Source of the DNA: Metapseudomonas resinovorans DSM 21078 | GTDB lineage: Bacteria; Pseudomonadota; Gammaproteobacteria; Pseudomonadales; Pseudomonadaceae | Direction of reading: 5' to 3' | DNA: 64,000 nucleotides | Assembly (NCBI RefSeq): GCF_000423545.1 | Contig: NZ_AUIE01000013.1 | Span: 62,001 to 126,000 of the forward strand | Part shown: positions 20,692-31,788 of the stretch, piece by piece | Layout of the letters: every line of letters begins with the position of its first letter | How positions within the stretch are numbered: position 1 is the first letter of the stretch | Notes under the pieces: generated by a model | What the model saw: the letters and a program-made list of their open reading frames with translations, nothing else | Databases searched by the model: none | What the model was told of the DNA's origin: nothing | Position numbers and translations under genes: made by a program

Positions 20692-21132
20692 GTGGAACAG
20701 TCGCTCACCGTCTGGTTGTTACCAGCCTTCGCCCTGCTCGCCGGTATCGGCATCGGATTCCTGATCGCCCGCCTGGTGCCCAATGCCGCTCCGAGCCGGA
20801 CGCAGCGCCAGCTGGATGATCTGCAGGAACGTTTCGATACCTACCAGAGTGAGGTGGTCACTCACTTCAACACCACCGCCAGTCTGGTGAAAAAACTCAC
20901 CCAGAGCTACCAGGAAGTGCAGGAGCATCTGTCCGAGGGCGCCAGCCGCCTGGCCCTGGATGAGCTGACCCGCCAACGCTTACTGGCCGCACTACACGCC
21001 GATGAGGCTGCCAGTCCGCGAGAGCGCCTGACACCACCGAAAAGCAATGAAGCGCCCAAGGACTATGCGCCCAAAGCCCCGGACGCCCCTGGCACCCTGG
21101 ACGAGACCTTCGGTCTGAAAGGCAAGTACTGA
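20692..21132 (+). CDS. zapG: Inner-membrane coiled-coil protein ZapG (YhcB, DUF1043)
   Basis: 146-residue protein with one N-terminal transmembrane helix (about 9-29, 'LLAGIGIGFLIARL'), a coiled-coil region (about 40-90) and a disordered Pro/Ala-rich tail. In E. coli YhcB links envelope growth, division and lipid synthesis. The start is GTG 20692 with AGGAAGGA upstream. It is monocistronic, ending in a strong terminator. Confidence 0.88.
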   Translation: MEQSLTVWLLPAFALLAGIGIGFLIARLVPNAAPSRTQRQLDDLQERFDTYQSEVVTHFNTTASLVKKLTQSYQEVQEHLSEGASRLALDELTRQRLLAALHADEAASPRERLTPPKSNEAPKDYAPKAPDAPGTLDETFGLKGKY

Positions 21133-21180
21133 TTCCTTCACGGCTGGACCTCCGATCGGCCAGCCGAACCGGAGGCCAAC

Positions 21181-21207
21181 AAAAAGCCCCGCAATGCGGG
21201 GCTTTTT
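21181..21207. terminator. Bidirectional intrinsic terminator between zapG and cysNC
   Basis: AAAAAGCCCCGC-AAT-GCGGGGCTTTTT: 7-bp GC stem flanked by A5 and T5. Confidence 0.93.
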
Positions 21208-21219
21208 GTTGTTCGGTGC

Positions 21220-23121
21220 TTAGATCGCACCGCGAGAGCGGAGCAACTCCAGGACCTGCTTGACGCCCTCTTCTACCGTGACTGACTGGGTGTCGATCAC
21301 CAGATCGGCATCCAGCGGCACGTCGTAGGGGAAGGACTCTCCCGGGATATTGTCCTGACCTGCGGCGTACAGTCCTTGCGGGTCACGCTCGCGGCACGCC
21401 AGCGGCGATGCCTGCACGTAGACGGTGATCAGGCGGTCGGCACCAATCAGCGCCTTGGCCTGCTCGCGACCTTCGGCATCCGGAGCAACGAAGGCCGCCA
21501 AAGTGAGCAGGCCGGCTTCGTTGAACTGACGCGCCACGTGAGCGGCACGTCGCCAGTTCTCGGTGCGACCGGCGCGATCCTGCGGCAAGCCCTTGTTCAG
21601 GTCATGGCGCAGGTTCTGGCCATCCAGCACGTAAACCGCACGTCCCATGTCGAAGAGCTTGCGCTCCACGGCGTAGGCCAAGGTGCTCTTGCCTGCGCCT
21701 GAGAGGCCGCTGAACAGCACGGTAGCCGGCTGCTGGCCGAAGCGTGCTGCACGCTCCTCACGAGCAACATGCGCCTGTTTGCCGTGGTGACCGTCGATAT
21801 TACGCCCGGCTTGCGGGTCGGCGATGATCATGCCGGCGCCGACGGTGCCATTGGTAAGTCGATCAATGACGATGAATGCACCGGTGGTGCGGTTCTGTTC
21901 GTAGCCGTCGAGGGCAATGGGCGCATCCAGGCTGACCTTGACCTTGGCGATCTCGTTCAGTTGAAGGCTGCTGCCTGCTGTTTCCTCGAGGGTGTTTACG
22001 TCCACCTTGTGCGCGATGCTGGGAATGGAGCCCGGCACATAGCTGGTGGCGCGCTTGATGTCGTACTTCTTGCCCGGAAGCATAGGCTCTTCGGACATCC
22101 ACACCAGCATGGCGTCGAAGCCGTCGGTGACCTGCGGGCGGTTGTCGGCATGCACCAACATGTCGCCGCGGGAAACGTCGATTTCGTCTTCCAGTGTCAG
22201 GGTGATCGCCTGGCCGGGGCCGGCGTGCTCCAGTTCGCCTTCGTAGGTGACGATGGACTTGACGCGGCTGCCCTTGCCCGAAGGCAGAGCCACCACTTCA
22301 TCACCCTTGCGCACGACGCCGCTGGCCAAGGTTCCGGCGAATCCGCGGAAGTTGAGGTTCGGACGGTTCACGTACTGCACCGGGAAGCGCATGTCGGAGA
22401 CGTTTCGGTCGCCGGCGATTTCCACGGTTTCAAGGATTTCCATCAGCGACTGCCCGGTGTACCAGGGCGAGCGCTCGCTCTTGTTCACCACGTTGTCGCC
22501 CTTCAGGGCCGACATCGGCACGAAGTGGATCGATGTGGGGTTGAGCTTGATGCGTTCGGCAAAGTGCAGGTAGTCGGCCTTGATGCTCTCGAACACACCC
22601 TGATCGAAGTCTTTCAGGTCCATTTTGTTGATGGCGACGACGATATGCTTGATACCCAGCAAGGATGCGATGTAGCTGTGCCGGCGGGTCTGGGTCTGCA
22701 CACCGTAGCGGGCGTCAACCAGGATAATGGCCAGGTCGCAGGTGGAGGCGCCGGTCGCCATATTGCGGGTGTACTGCTCATGGCCAGGGGTATCGGCGAT
22801 GATGAACTTGCGCTTTGCGGTGCTGAAGTAGCGGTACGCCACGTCAATGGTGATGCCCTGCTCGCGCTCGGCCTGCAGGCCGTCGACCAGCAGCGCCAGG
22901 TCAACGTCGTCACCGGTGGTGCCGACTTTCTTCGAATCACGGGTGATGGCTTCCAGATGGTCTTCGTAGATCATCTTGGAGTCGTGCAGCAGGCGCCCGA
23001 TCAGGGTGCTCTTACCGTCGTCGACGTTGCCGCAAGTGAGGAAGCGCAGCAGTTCCTTGCGTTCGTGCTGGGCCAGGTAAGCGAGGATATCCTCGCTGAT
23101 CAGATCGGATTGGTGGCTCAT
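21220..23121 (-). CDS. cysNC: Bifunctional sulfate adenylyltransferase subunit 1 / APS kinase (CysN-CysC fusion)
   Basis: The CysN half (about 1-440) is a GTPase that drives CysD-catalysed formation of adenosine phosphosulfate (APS); G motifs are '[15 protein letters not shown]', 'DTPGHEQYT' and 'NKMDL'. The C-terminal half (about 450-633) is APS kinase, with P-loop '[17 protein letters not shown]', making PAPS. The two activities are separate genes in E. coli but fused here, as in many pseudomonads. It is 12 bases downstream of cysD. The product pathway is assimilatory sulfate reduction and sulfation. Confidence 0.96.
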   Translation of the reverse strand: MSHQSDLISEDILAYLAQHERKELLRFLTCGNVDDGKSTLIGRLLHDSKMIYEDHLEAITRDSKKVGTTGDDVDLALLVDGLQAEREQGITIDVAYRYFSTAKRKFIIADTPGHEQYTRNMATGASTCDLAIILVDARYGVQTQTRRHSYIASLLGIKHIVVAINKMDLKDFDQGVFESIKADYLHFAERIKLNPTSIHFVPMSALKGDNVVNKSERSPWYTGQSLMEILETVEIAGDRNVSDMRFPVQYVNRPNLNFRGFAGTLASGVVRKGDEVVALPSGKGSRVKSIVTYEGELEHAGPGQAITLTLEDEIDVSRGDMLVHADNRPQVTDGFDAMLVWMSEEPMLPGKKYDIKRATSYVPGSIPSIAHKVDVNTLEETAGSSLQLNEIAKVKVSLDAPIALDGYEQNRTTGAFIVIDRLTNGTVGAGMIIADPQAGRNIDGHHGKQAHVAREERAARFGQQPATVLFSGLSGAGKSTLAYAVERKLFDMGRAVYVLDGQNLRHDLNKGLPQDRAGRTENWRRAAHVARQFNEAGLLTLAAFVAPDAEGREQAKALIGADRLITVYVQASPLACRERDPQGLYAAGQDNIPGESFPYDVPLDADLVIDTQSVTVEEGVKQVLELLRSRGAI

Positions 23122-23133
23122 GATGCGGAATCC

Positions 23134-24051
23134 TTAGAAATAGCCCTGACGTTTCTTCTCTTCCATCGAGCCGGCGGCGTCGTGGTCGATGACCCGCCCC
23201 TGGCGTTCGGAAGTACGGGTCAGGAGCATTTCCTGGATGATTTCCGGCAACGTGGTCGCCGTGGACTCCACCGCGCCAGTCAGCGGGTAGCAGCCCAAGG
23301 TGCGGAAACGCACCATACGCTTCTCGATACGTGCTTTCTCTTCGTCGGAGAGATGCTCGAGGATGCGCTCGTCGTCGATCATGATCAGCGTGCCGTTCTT
23401 CTCGATGACTTCACGCTCGGCGGCGAAGTACAGCGGGACGATCGGAATCTGTTCCAGGTAGATGTACTGCCAGATGTCCAGCTCAGTCCAGTTGGACAGC
23501 GGGAAGACGCGAATCGACTCGCCCTTCTTCACCTTGCCGTTGTAGACGTTCCAGAGTTCGGGGCGCTGGTTCTTCGGGTCCCAGCGATGCTTGCTGTCGC
23601 GGAAGGAGTAGACGCGCTCCTTGGCGCGAGACTTCTCCTCGTCGCGGCGAGCGCCGCCGAATGCCGCATCGAAGCCGTACTTGTCGAGTGCCTGCTTCAG
23701 GCCCTCGGTCTTCATCACGTCAGTGTGCTTTGCACTGCCATGGGTGAAGGGGTTGATGCCCTGGGCTACGCCTTCCGGGTTGACGTGGGTGATCAGATCC
23801 AGGCCCATCTCGGCGACCATCTTGTCGCGGAAGCGGTACATCTCCTGGAACTTCCACCGGGTGTCGACATGCATGACCGGGAACGGCAGCTTGCCGGGGA
23901 AGAACGCCTTGCGCGCGAGGTGCAGCATGACGGCGGAGTCTTTACCGATGGAGTAGAGCATCACCGGGTTGTCGAATTCGGCGGCCACTTCACGAATGAT
24001 GTGGATGCTCTCCGCCTCCAGCTGTTTCAGGTGCGTCAGTTTATCGAGCAT
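23134..24051 (-). CDS. cysD: Sulfate adenylyltransferase subunit 2 (CysD)
   Basis: Catalytic ATP-sulfurylase subunit, forming APS from sulfate and ATP with CysN. The 305 residues include the PP-loop-like motif '[18 protein letters not shown]' and '[16 protein letters not shown]'. First gene of cysD-cysNC. The 148-base upstream gap should hold a CysB-dependent promoter, but I cannot point to a definite site. A lytic transglycosylase gene found here in P. aeruginosa is missing. Confidence 0.96.
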   Translation of the reverse strand: MLDKLTHLKQLEAESIHIIREVAAEFDNPVMLYSIGKDSAVMLHLARKAFFPGKLPFPVMHVDTRWKFQEMYRFRDKMVAEMGLDLITHVNPEGVAQGINPFTHGSAKHTDVMKTEGLKQALDKYGFDAAFGGARRDEEKSRAKERVYSFRDSKHRWDPKNQRPELWNVYNGKVKKGESIRVFPLSNWTELDIWQYIYLEQIPIVPLYFAAEREVIEKNGTLIMIDDERILEHLSDEEKARIEKRMVRFRTLGCYPLTGAVESTATTLPEIIQEMLLTRTSERQGRVIDHDAAGSMEEKKRQGYF

Positions 24052-24199
24052 GGCTACTCACGAAGGTCTTTCTGATACGACGGCCGGCGGGCCGTGGACG
24101 AGCGGGCACTCTAACACAGCCCCTCCCTTCTATTGAGGGGCCTGTTTAGAACGAAACAATCTAGTGATATGCCCACCGGATAGATGCCGTGCAGCGCCC

Positions 24200-24958
24200 T
24201 CAAACGGGATTCGGGCAATCGATGAAGAGATGTTCCAGGGCGAAACGCCGCGCCAGATAGTCGCCCAGCGCCTGCACGCCGTAGCGCTCGGTCGCATGAT
24301 GGCCGGCGGCGATGAAGCTGATACCGTTTTCCCTCGCACTATGAAAGGTCTGCTCAGAAGCTTCGCCAGTCAGATAGAGGTCGACGCCCGCGGCAATCGC
24401 GGTATCGATGTAGCCCTGGCCGCCACCGGTGCACCAGCCGATCCGACTGATCATCCGGTCGCCCTCGACCAGCAGCGGCTCACGCCCCAGCACCTCGTGC
24501 ACACGACGAGCGAAGTCGATGGCGGTCATGGGCTCGACCAAGGAGCCGATCAGCCCAACAGTACGCGGATTATCCGGCTCCAGTGGGCCTTCAACGATGA
24601 TGTCCAACTGGCGTGCGAGCTGAACGTTGTTGCCCACCTCGGCATGCAAGTCCAGTGGCAGGTGGTAGGCCAACAGGCTGATGTCGTTGGCCAGCAGCGT
24701 CTTCAGACGGCGCTGCTTCATGCCTACCACGCATGGGTTTTCACCCTTCCAGAAATAGCCGTGGTGTACCAGCACCACATCCGCCTCGGCCTCCACCGCG
24801 GCGTCCAACAAGGCCTGGCTGGCGGTGACGCCGGTGACGATCCGACTGACCTGCGGACGCCCCTCGACCTGCAGGCCGTTGGGGCAGTAATCCTGGATGC
24901 GCGAAGCGTTCAGGTAGCGCTCCGCTTCTTCCACCAGAGTGTTCAAGGCAATGGCCAT
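24200..24958 (-). CDS. Nif3-like dinuclear metal-centre protein (YbgI family)
   Basis: 252-residue member of the Nif3/YbgI (GTP cyclohydrolase 1 type 2-like) family, which forms hexameric rings with two metal ions per subunit. Metal-ligand residues are in 'VLVHHGYFW' and 'ISFIAAGHHATERYG'. I start at ATG 24958, preceded by GAGGA; the further upstream GTG would place that ribosome-binding site inside the gene. Biochemical role is unsettled in the family. Divergent from algW. Confidence 0.87.
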   Translation of the reverse strand: MAIALNTLVEEAERYLNASRIQDYCPNGLQVEGRPQVSRIVTGVTASQALLDAAVEAEADVVLVHHGYFWKGENPCVVGMKQRRLKTLLANDISLLAYHLPLDLHAEVGNNVQLARQLDIIVEGPLEPDNPRTVGLIGSLVEPMTAIDFARRVHEVLGREPLLVEGDRMISRIGWCTGGGQGYIDTAIAAGVDLYLTGEASEQTFHSARENGISFIAAGHHATERYGVQALGDYLARRFALEHLFIDCPNPV

Positions 24959-25009
24959 GGCGTTCCTCACAAGCTGTTGCGGACGGCTCGTTTTTAACGG
25001 GCGCCCTCG

Positions 25010-25015
25010 TATAAT
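25010..25015 (+). promoter_or_regulatory. Candidate -10 element of algW
   Basis: A perfect TATAAT lies 54 bases before the algW start. The region 17 bases upstream lacks a good -35 hexamer. Confidence 0.5.
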
Positions 25016-25069
25016 GGCGCCACCTTAAGGGGCACCCCTGCCCCTCGCAACCCTCAGGATTCTCCCTCG

Positions 25070-26221
25070 ATGCTCAAGGCCCTGCGATATCTCGGCTGGC
25101 CCCTGATTGTCGGCGTGCTCGTGGCACTGCTGATCATCCAGCAATACCCGGAATGGGTCGGTCTGCCTCGCCAGGAAGTGCATCTGCAGGAAGCGCCCAA
25201 GTTCAACTTCACCCGCCAAGGTCCGGACTCCTATGCGGACGCGGTGACCAGCGCCTCGCCGGCAGTAGCCAACCTCTACACCACCAAGATGGTGAGCAAG
25301 CCCGCCCACCCACTGTTCGAGGACCCGCAGTTCCGCCGCTTTTTCGGCGACAACCTGCCGCGTCAACGGCGCATGGAGTCCAGCCTGGGTTCAGCGGTGA
25401 TCATGAGCCCCGAAGGCTACCTGTTGACCAACAACCACGTAACTGCCGGTGCCGACCAGATCGTGGTAGCCCTCAAGGACGGCCGTGAGACCCTGGCACG
25501 CCTGGTGGGCAGCGACCCGGAAACCGACCTGGCGGTGCTGAAGATCGACCTCAAGGACTTGCCACCCATCACCCTCGGTCGCTCGGACAACATCCGCATC
25601 GGCGATGTCGCTCTGGCGATCGGCAACCCCTTCGGTGTCGGCCAGACCGTGACCATGGGCATTATCAGCGCCACCGGCCGTAACCAACTGGGCCTGAATA
25701 CCTATGAAGACTTCATCCAGACCGATGCCGCAATCAACCCCGGCAACTCCGGCGGTGCCCTGGTAGACGCCAATGGCAACCTGATCGGCATCAACACCGC
25801 AATCTTCTCCAAGTCCGGCGGCTCCCAGGGCATCGGTTTCGCTATTCCGGTCAAGTTGGCGCTAGAGGTGATGAAGGCGATCATCGAGCACGGCTCGGTG
25901 ATTCGCGGCTGGCTTGGGATCGAGGTCCAGCCGCTGACCCCGGAGCTGGCCGAGTCCTTTGGCCTGGAAGGCCGACCCGGCATTGTCGTCGCCGGCATCT
26001 ACCGCGACAGCCCGGCGCAACGCGCGGCACTGCAGCCCGGTGACATCATCCTCAGCATCGAGGGCGAACCCGCAGGCGACGGCCGTCGCTCGATGAACCA
26101 AGTAGCCCGCGCCCGCCCGGGCGAGAAGGTCAGCATCCAGGTTATGCGCAACGGCAAGGAGTTGGAGCTGATCGCCGAGGTCGGCGTTCGTCCACCCCCC
26201 AGCAGCAACGGCGGAAACTGA
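25070..26221 (+). CDS. algW: Periplasmic envelope-stress serine protease AlgW (DegS type)
   Basis: Membrane-anchored HtrA-family protease; in P. aeruginosa it senses misfolded outer-membrane proteins through its PDZ domain and cleaves the anti-sigma factor MucA, releasing AlgU. The 383 residues comprise an N-terminal transmembrane segment (about 7-24), a trypsin-like domain with His ('LTNNHVTAGA'), Asp ('ETDLAVLKID') and Ser ('NPGNSGGALV'), and one PDZ domain (about 275-375). One PDZ domain and a signal-anchor distinguish it from MucD/DegP. Confidence 0.93.
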   Translation: MLKALRYLGWPLIVGVLVALLIIQQYPEWVGLPRQEVHLQEAPKFNFTRQGPDSYADAVTSASPAVANLYTTKMVSKPAHPLFEDPQFRRFFGDNLPRQRRMESSLGSAVIMSPEGYLLTNNHVTAGADQIVVALKDGRETLARLVGSDPETDLAVLKIDLKDLPPITLGRSDNIRIGDVALAIGNPFGVGQTVTMGIISATGRNQLGLNTYEDFIQTDAAINPGNSGGALVDANGNLIGINTAIFSKSGGSQGIGFAIPVKLALEVMKAIIEHGSVIRGWLGIEVQPLTPELAESFGLEGRPGIVVAGIYRDSPAQRAALQPGDIILSIEGEPAGDGRRSMNQVARARPGEKVSIQVMRNGKELELIAEVGVRPPPSSNGGN

Positions 26222-26230
26222 CCCCACAGT

Positions 26231-26254
26231 AACGGCGCCTTCGGGCGCCGTTTT
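26231..26254 (+). terminator. Terminator of algW
   Basis: AACGGCGCC-TTCG-GGCGCCGTTTT: 7-8 bp stem with a TTCG loop followed by T4, 10 bases after the stop. Confidence 0.85.
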
Positions 26255-26351
26255 CGTTTCTACAATCCAGCACACGCATTGCCCCGCACTGGACAAGAAC
26301 GACTCTTAGCCCGAAAAAGTTATGCTATTACATCTATAGCGAAATCATCCG

Positions 26352-26515
26352 ATGCCCTCCCACCACCTTTCGACTGTCACGGGACTGGTGCTGAGCCTCC
26401 TTGGCGAAGCCGCTGCGGCCGACCCGCCCTCCCACTGCTGCTTGACGACATCCAGATCGACTTCGGCGGCAAGTGGAAGGGGCTGATCGGCGCACGCTTC
26501 GAGCACTTTCCCTGA
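26352..26515 (+). pseudogene. Possible small exported-protein gene, interrupted by a frameshift
   Basis: Part of the 390-base interval between algW and hisC that otherwise holds only two terminators. Starting at ATG 26352, one frame reads like a signal peptide ('LSTVTGLVLSLLGEAAAADP'). Near 26420-26430 the coding-like character moves to the +1 frame, which ends 'DDIQIDFGGKWKGLIGARFE' and stops at 26515; its codons are strongly GC-ending, as in neighbouring genes. Joined by one frameshift this would be a protein of about 55 residues with a cleavable signal. It has no strong ribosome-binding site and I recognise no homologue. Chance coding-like sequence in GC-rich DNA is a real alternative. Confidence 0.25.
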
Positions 26516-26556
26516 CTGTCAACTCGCTCTTTCCCCAGATTCCGCGAAGAACCCAA

Positions 26557-26596
26557 GAAAAAGCCGAGTGCGGAATTCCACACTCGGCTCTTTCTT
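26557..26596. terminator. Intrinsic terminator downstream of hisC
   Basis: The stem AGCCGAGTG / CACTCGGCT, with a 10-base loop, is flanked by an A-rich run on the left and TCTTTCTTT on the right. On the minus strand it is followed by T5, just 15 bases after the hisC stop. Confidence 0.87.
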
Positions 26597-26611
26597 TCGA
26601 TCGCAGAAGGC

Positions 26612-27670
26612 TTAAAGCGTATTCAGAGCGTCCAGCAGTGCCTGGTTCTGCTCCGGCGTGCCGATGGTGATCCGCAGGAATTGGGCAATGCGTTCCTGCT
26701 TGAAATGGCGAACGATCACGCCCTGTTCGCGCAGCCCAGCGGCGATGCCGGCAGCATCCTTCTGCGGGTGACGCGCAAAGACGAAATTGGCAGCCGACGG
26801 TAGTACGTCGAAGCCCAGCTTGCCCAGCTCGGCCACCAGGTGCTCACGGCTGTCGATTACCTTGCGGCAGGTCTCCTCGAAGTAGGCCCTGTCTTCAAAG
26901 GCGACCGCCGCACCCGCGATGGCCATGCGATCCAGCGGGTAGGAGTTGAAGCTGTTCTTGATCCGCTCCAACGCCTCGATCAGGTCCGGATGCCCCACTG
27001 CCAGGCCCACCCGCAGTCCTGCCAGGGAGCGGGACTTGGATAGGGTCTGAGTCACCAGCAGGTTCGGGTAGCGATCCACCAGACTGATGGCGGTCTGGCC
27101 ACCGAAGTCGATGTAGGCCTCATCCACCAGCACCACCGTATCTGGATTGGCCTGGAGCAGACGCTCGATTGCCTCAAGCGCCAGCAGGCAACCGGTCGGG
27201 GCATTGGGGTTGGGGAAGACGATGCCGCCATTGGGGCGCGCGTAATCCTCGACGCGGATCTGGAACTGCTCGTCCAGCGGCAACGCCTCGAACGGAATGC
27301 CGTATAGCCCACAGTAGACCGGGTAGAAGCTGTAGCTCACGTCCGGGAACAGCAGCGGCTTGCCGTGCTGGAACAGGCCGTGGAAGGCGTGGGCCAGGAC
27401 CTCATCCGAACCGTTTCCGACGAACACCTGGCTAGTCTGCACACCATAGTAATCGGCCACCGCCTGCTTCAGGCGATCGCTGTTCGGGTCCGGATACAGG
27501 CGCAGGTTGTCGCCAACCTCGGCCTGCATGGCCGCCACTGCCTTGGGCGACGGGCCATAGGGATTCTCGTTGGTGTTCAGCTTGACCAGCTTGGCCAGCT
27601 TGGGCTGCTCACCCGGTACGTAGGGCACCAGCTCCTTGACGAAGGGACTCCAGAACTTGCTCATGTTCAC
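26612..27670 (-). CDS. hisC: Histidinol-phosphate aminotransferase
   Basis: PLP enzyme of histidine synthesis, converting imidazole-acetol phosphate to histidinol phosphate. The 352 residues contain the PLP-lysine region '[18 protein letters not shown]' and the substrate loop '[11 protein letters not shown]'. The ATG overlaps the hisD stop by 4 bases. Pseudomonads commonly carry a second hisC-like gene elsewhere; this one is the hisGDC-linked copy. Confidence 0.94.
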   Translation of the reverse strand: MNMSKFWSPFVKELVPYVPGEQPKLAKLVKLNTNENPYGPSPKAVAAMQAEVGDNLRLYPDPNSDRLKQAVADYYGVQTSQVFVGNGSDEVLAHAFHGLFQHGKPLLFPDVSYSFYPVYCGLYGIPFEALPLDEQFQIRVEDYARPNGGIVFPNPNAPTGCLLALEAIERLLQANPDTVVLVDEAYIDFGGQTAISLVDRYPNLLVTQTLSKSRSLAGLRVGLAVGHPDLIEALERIKNSFNSYPLDRMAIAGAAVAFEDRAYFEETCRKVIDSREHLVAELGKLGFDVLPSAANFVFARHPQKDAAGIAAGLREQGVIVRHFKQERIAQFLRITIGTPEQNQALLDALNTL

Positions 27671-28995
27671 TCCCCCTGCTCTTTGTTAGGAGCAATGCGG
27701 TATTCAGCGCTGCGCGCGTGGGCGGTCAGCGACTCGCCGCGGGCCAGTACGGATGCGGTCTTGCCCAGTTCGGACGCGCCGTCGGCCGAGCAGAAGATGA
27801 TCGAAGAGCGCTTCTGGAAGTCGTACACGCCGAGCGGCGAGGAGAAGCGCGCGGTACCGGAAGTCGGCAGCACGTGGTTCGGGCCGGCACAGTAGTCACC
27901 CAAAGCTTCAGCGGTGTAACGACCCATGAAGATGGCGCCAGCGTGACGGATCTGCGGCAGCCAGGCCTGCGGATCGGCAACGGACAGCTCCAGGTGCTCG
28001 GGAGCAATGCGATTGGCCACCTGACAGGCCTGGGCCTGGTCGGTCACCTGGATCAGCGCACCACGGTTCTGCAACGAGGTACGGATGATCTCGGCACGCT
28101 CCATGGTCGGCAACAACTTATCAATGCTGGCCGCCACCTTATCGAGGAAGGCAGCGTCGGAGCTGACCAGGATGGCCTGTGCATCCTCGTCATGCTCGGC
28201 CTGGGAGAACAGGTCCATGGCAATCCAGTCCGGATCGGTTCCGCCGTCGCAGACCACCAGGATTTCCGAGGGGCCGGCAATCATGTCGATACCCACCTGG
28301 CCGAACACATGGCGCTTGGCGGTGGCAACGTAGATGTTGCCCGGACCGACGATCTTGTCCACCTGAGGCACGCTCTCGGTACCGTATGCCAGCGCGGCCA
28401 CGGCTTGGGCGCCTCCAATGGTGAAAACGCGGTCCACACCGGCCACGCAAGCGGCAGCGAGGACGATTTCATTGATCTCGCCACGGGGGGTGGGCACCAC
28501 CATCACCACCTCGGTGACGCCGGCAACCTTGGCAGGAATCGCGTTCATCAGCACGGAGGACGGGTAGGACGCCTTGCCACCCGGCACGTAGAGGCCTGCG
28601 CGATCCAGCGGGGTGACTTGCTGGCCCAGCACGGTGCCGTCGGCCTCGGTGTAGGTCCAGGAATCCTGCTTTTGCTTCTCGTGGTAGCTGCGCACGCGTT
28701 CGGCAGCGGTTTCCAGGGCCTTGCGCTGCTCGGCCGTAATGCGCGTCAGGGCCAACTCCAGGCGCTCGCGCGGCAGAATCAGCTCGGCCATGGAGGACGC
28801 CTGAACGCCATCGAAACGCTGGGTGAACTCGACTACCGCAGCATCTCCACGCTCGCGCACGGCCTTGATGATGTCGAGGACACGCTGATTGACCGCTTCG
28901 TCGGATACGCTTTCCCAGCTCAGCAGATGATCCAGGTGTCGCGCAAAGTCCGGATCAGCGGCATTGAGTCGGCGGATAGCGATTGGAGCGGTCAT
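27667..28995 (-). CDS. hisD: Histidinol dehydrogenase
   Basis: Zinc- and NAD-dependent enzyme catalysing the last two steps of histidine synthesis. I start at ATG 28995 ('[12 protein letters not shown]', 442 residues) with GAGG 7 bases upstream; three in-frame start-like codons further up are less plausible. Conserved blocks include '[10 protein letters not shown]', '[14 protein letters not shown]' and '[20 protein letters not shown]'. Confidence 0.95.
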   Translation of the reverse strand: MTAPIAIRRLNAADPDFARHLDHLLSWESVSDEAVNQRVLDIIKAVRERGDAAVVEFTQRFDGVQASSMAELILPRERLELALTRITAEQRKALETAAERVRSYHEKQKQDSWTYTEADGTVLGQQVTPLDRAGLYVPGGKASYPSSVLMNAIPAKVAGVTEVVMVVPTPRGEINEIVLAAACVAGVDRVFTIGGAQAVAALAYGTESVPQVDKIVGPGNIYVATAKRHVFGQVGIDMIAGPSEILVVCDGGTDPDWIAMDLFSQAEHDEDAQAILVSSDAAFLDKVAASIDKLLPTMERAEIIRTSLQNRGALIQVTDQAQACQVANRIAPEHLELSVADPQAWLPQIRHAGAIFMGRYTAEALGDYCAGPNHVLPTSGTARFSSPLGVYDFQKRSSIIFCSADGASELGKTASVLARGESLTAHARSAEYRIAPNKEQGE

Positions 28996-29118
28996 AGCGG
29001 GCCTCATGAATGGCAATAGCTCGGGCGCCGCTAGAGTAGCAAGCCCACCGTGCGGGCACCCGAGAATATTGGCTATGACACGGATAGGCGCGTGCGGCGC
29101 AGGGCCGCACTCAAGGTG

Positions 29119-29754
29119 TCAGCTTGGGTGTCGAGACTCGACCGCATTGCGCAGCACTTCGATCAGTGCCTGAATGCGTGCGTGCTGCATCTTCATCGAT
29201 GCCTTGTTAACGATCAGCCGCGAGCTGATGGTGGCGATCAGTTCCTGGGGCTCCAGGCCATTGGCGCGCAAGGTGTTACCGGTGTCGACCACGTCGATGA
29301 TCTTGTCGGCCAGCCCCACAAGGGGCGCCAGCTCCATGGAGCCATACAGCTTGATCACGTCGACCTGACGGCCCTGTTCAGCGTAATAGCGCTTGGCGAC
29401 GTTGACGAACTTGGTGGCTACACGCAGGCGACCCTTGGGCTCCGGTGCGCCAATCGCACCGGCGGTCATCAGCTTGCAGCAGGCGATCCTGAGGTCCAGA
29501 GGCTCATAAAGTCCCTGGCCACCGTACTCCATCAGCACATCCTTGCCGGCAACGCCGAGGTCGGCGGCGCCGTGCTCGACGTAGGTCGGCACGTCGGTGG
29601 CACGCACAATGAGCAAGCGCACATCGTCCTGAGTGGTAGGGATGATCAGCTTGCGGCTCTTGTCCGGATTCTCGGTGGGCACAATGCCGGCTTCGGCGAG
29701 CAACGGCAGGGTGTCGTCGAGAATGCGGCCCTTGGACAGTGCGATGGTGAGCAT
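29119..29754 (-). CDS. hisG: ATP phosphoribosyltransferase, short form (HisG-S)
   Basis: First enzyme of histidine synthesis, joining ATP and PRPP. At 211 residues it is the short form lacking the C-terminal regulatory domain, which needs HisZ as regulatory partner; hisZ is not in this window. Family motifs: '[10 protein letters not shown]' and '[14 protein letters not shown]'. Transcribed towards hisD with a 123-base gap, and preceded by a GC hairpin (29810-29833) after murA. Confidence 0.94.
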   Translation of the reverse strand: MLTIALSKGRILDDTLPLLAEAGIVPTENPDKSRKLIIPTTQDDVRLLIVRATDVPTYVEHGAADLGVAGKDVLMEYGGQGLYEPLDLRIACCKLMTAGAIGAPEPKGRLRVATKFVNVAKRYYAEQGRQVDVIKLYGSMELAPLVGLADKIIDVVDTGNTLRANGLEPQELIATISSRLIVNKASMKMQHARIQALIEVLRNAVESRHPS

Positions 29755-29809
29755 GAAACTGGATTTCCTTGGCTACGGCCCGTTCGGGGCCTGTTGCGCG
29801 GTCGCTACT

Positions 29810-29833
29810 GGCCGGCCCAGTTCAGGGCCGGCC
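29810..29833. repeat. GC-rich hairpin between murA and hisG
   Basis: GGCCGGCCC-AGTTCA-GGGCCGGCC: a 9-bp perfect stem with a 6-base loop. There is no T-run on either side, so a simple terminator is unlikely; it may stabilise transcript ends or be a weak pause site in a murA-hisG read-through transcript. Confidence 0.6.
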
Positions 29834-29844
29834 GATAACACGAC

Positions 29845-31370
<1,526 letters not shown>

Positions 31371-31415
31371 GCTCAACCTCAATCGGCGCCCAACGCGCGC
31401 GGGTCGGCCATGATA

Positions 31416-31467
31416 CAAAAAAGCCCTCCGCCTGCGAACCCCGCGCGCGCGGGGCCTGACGGAGGGC
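31416..31467 (-). terminator. Terminator of the mla operon
   Basis: On the minus strand a long hairpin with outer stem GGCCCTCCG / CGGAGGGC and an inner GC-rich stem is followed by T6 (complement of 31417-31422). It separates mlaB from ibaG-murA, so the latter pair needs its own promoter. Confidence 0.87.
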
Positions 31468-31479
31468 CGTCGGACCGGC

Positions 31480-31788
31480 TCAAGCCTCTAGCGGCAGCAG
31501 CTCGGTCACTCCAGATACTTCGGCGATCTGCCGCATATCCTCGGGCATTCCACGCACCGTCACCGCCTTTCCGGCAGCCTCGGCGTCACGCATGAAGGCC
31601 AGCAGCAAGGCGAGGCCGACGCTGCTGGTCTTCTCTACTGCGGAGCAGTCCAGCAGGAGGCCTGCGCCTTTACTGGCACGGATCATCTGCTTGCCCGCCT
31701 CACGCAGCTGCGGTCCAGTGCTGAAATCGAGCACACCAACCAGACGCAACTCGCCCGGAGCGGCCTGTTCGATACGCGCCTCACTCAT
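31480..31788 (-). CDS. mlaB: STAS-domain protein MlaB
   Basis: Cytoplasmic STAS-domain subunit that stabilises the MlaFEDB transporter. The 102 residues show the STAS pattern, with the helix start 'LLDCSAVEKTSSVGLALLLA'. Its start overlaps the mlaC stop by 4 bases. Last gene of mlaFEDCB. Confidence 0.9.
   Translation of the reverse strand: MSEARIEQAAPGELRLVGVLDFSTGPQLREAGKQMIRASKGAGLLLDCSAVEKTSSVGLALLLAFMRDAEAAGKAVTVRGMPEDMRQIAEVSGVTELLPLEA

Noticed and set aside
21769-24075. Long plus-strand open frame (768 codons) opposite cysNC and cysD
   Set aside because: It is the antisense frame of two well-conserved genes; GC-rich codon use leaves few stop codons on the opposite strand. No ribosome-binding site or recognisable domain.
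24120-24143. Hairpin CCCCTC/GAGGGG between cysD and the Nif3-like gene as a terminator
   Set aside because: Stem is short, the loop large and no T-run follows on either strand.
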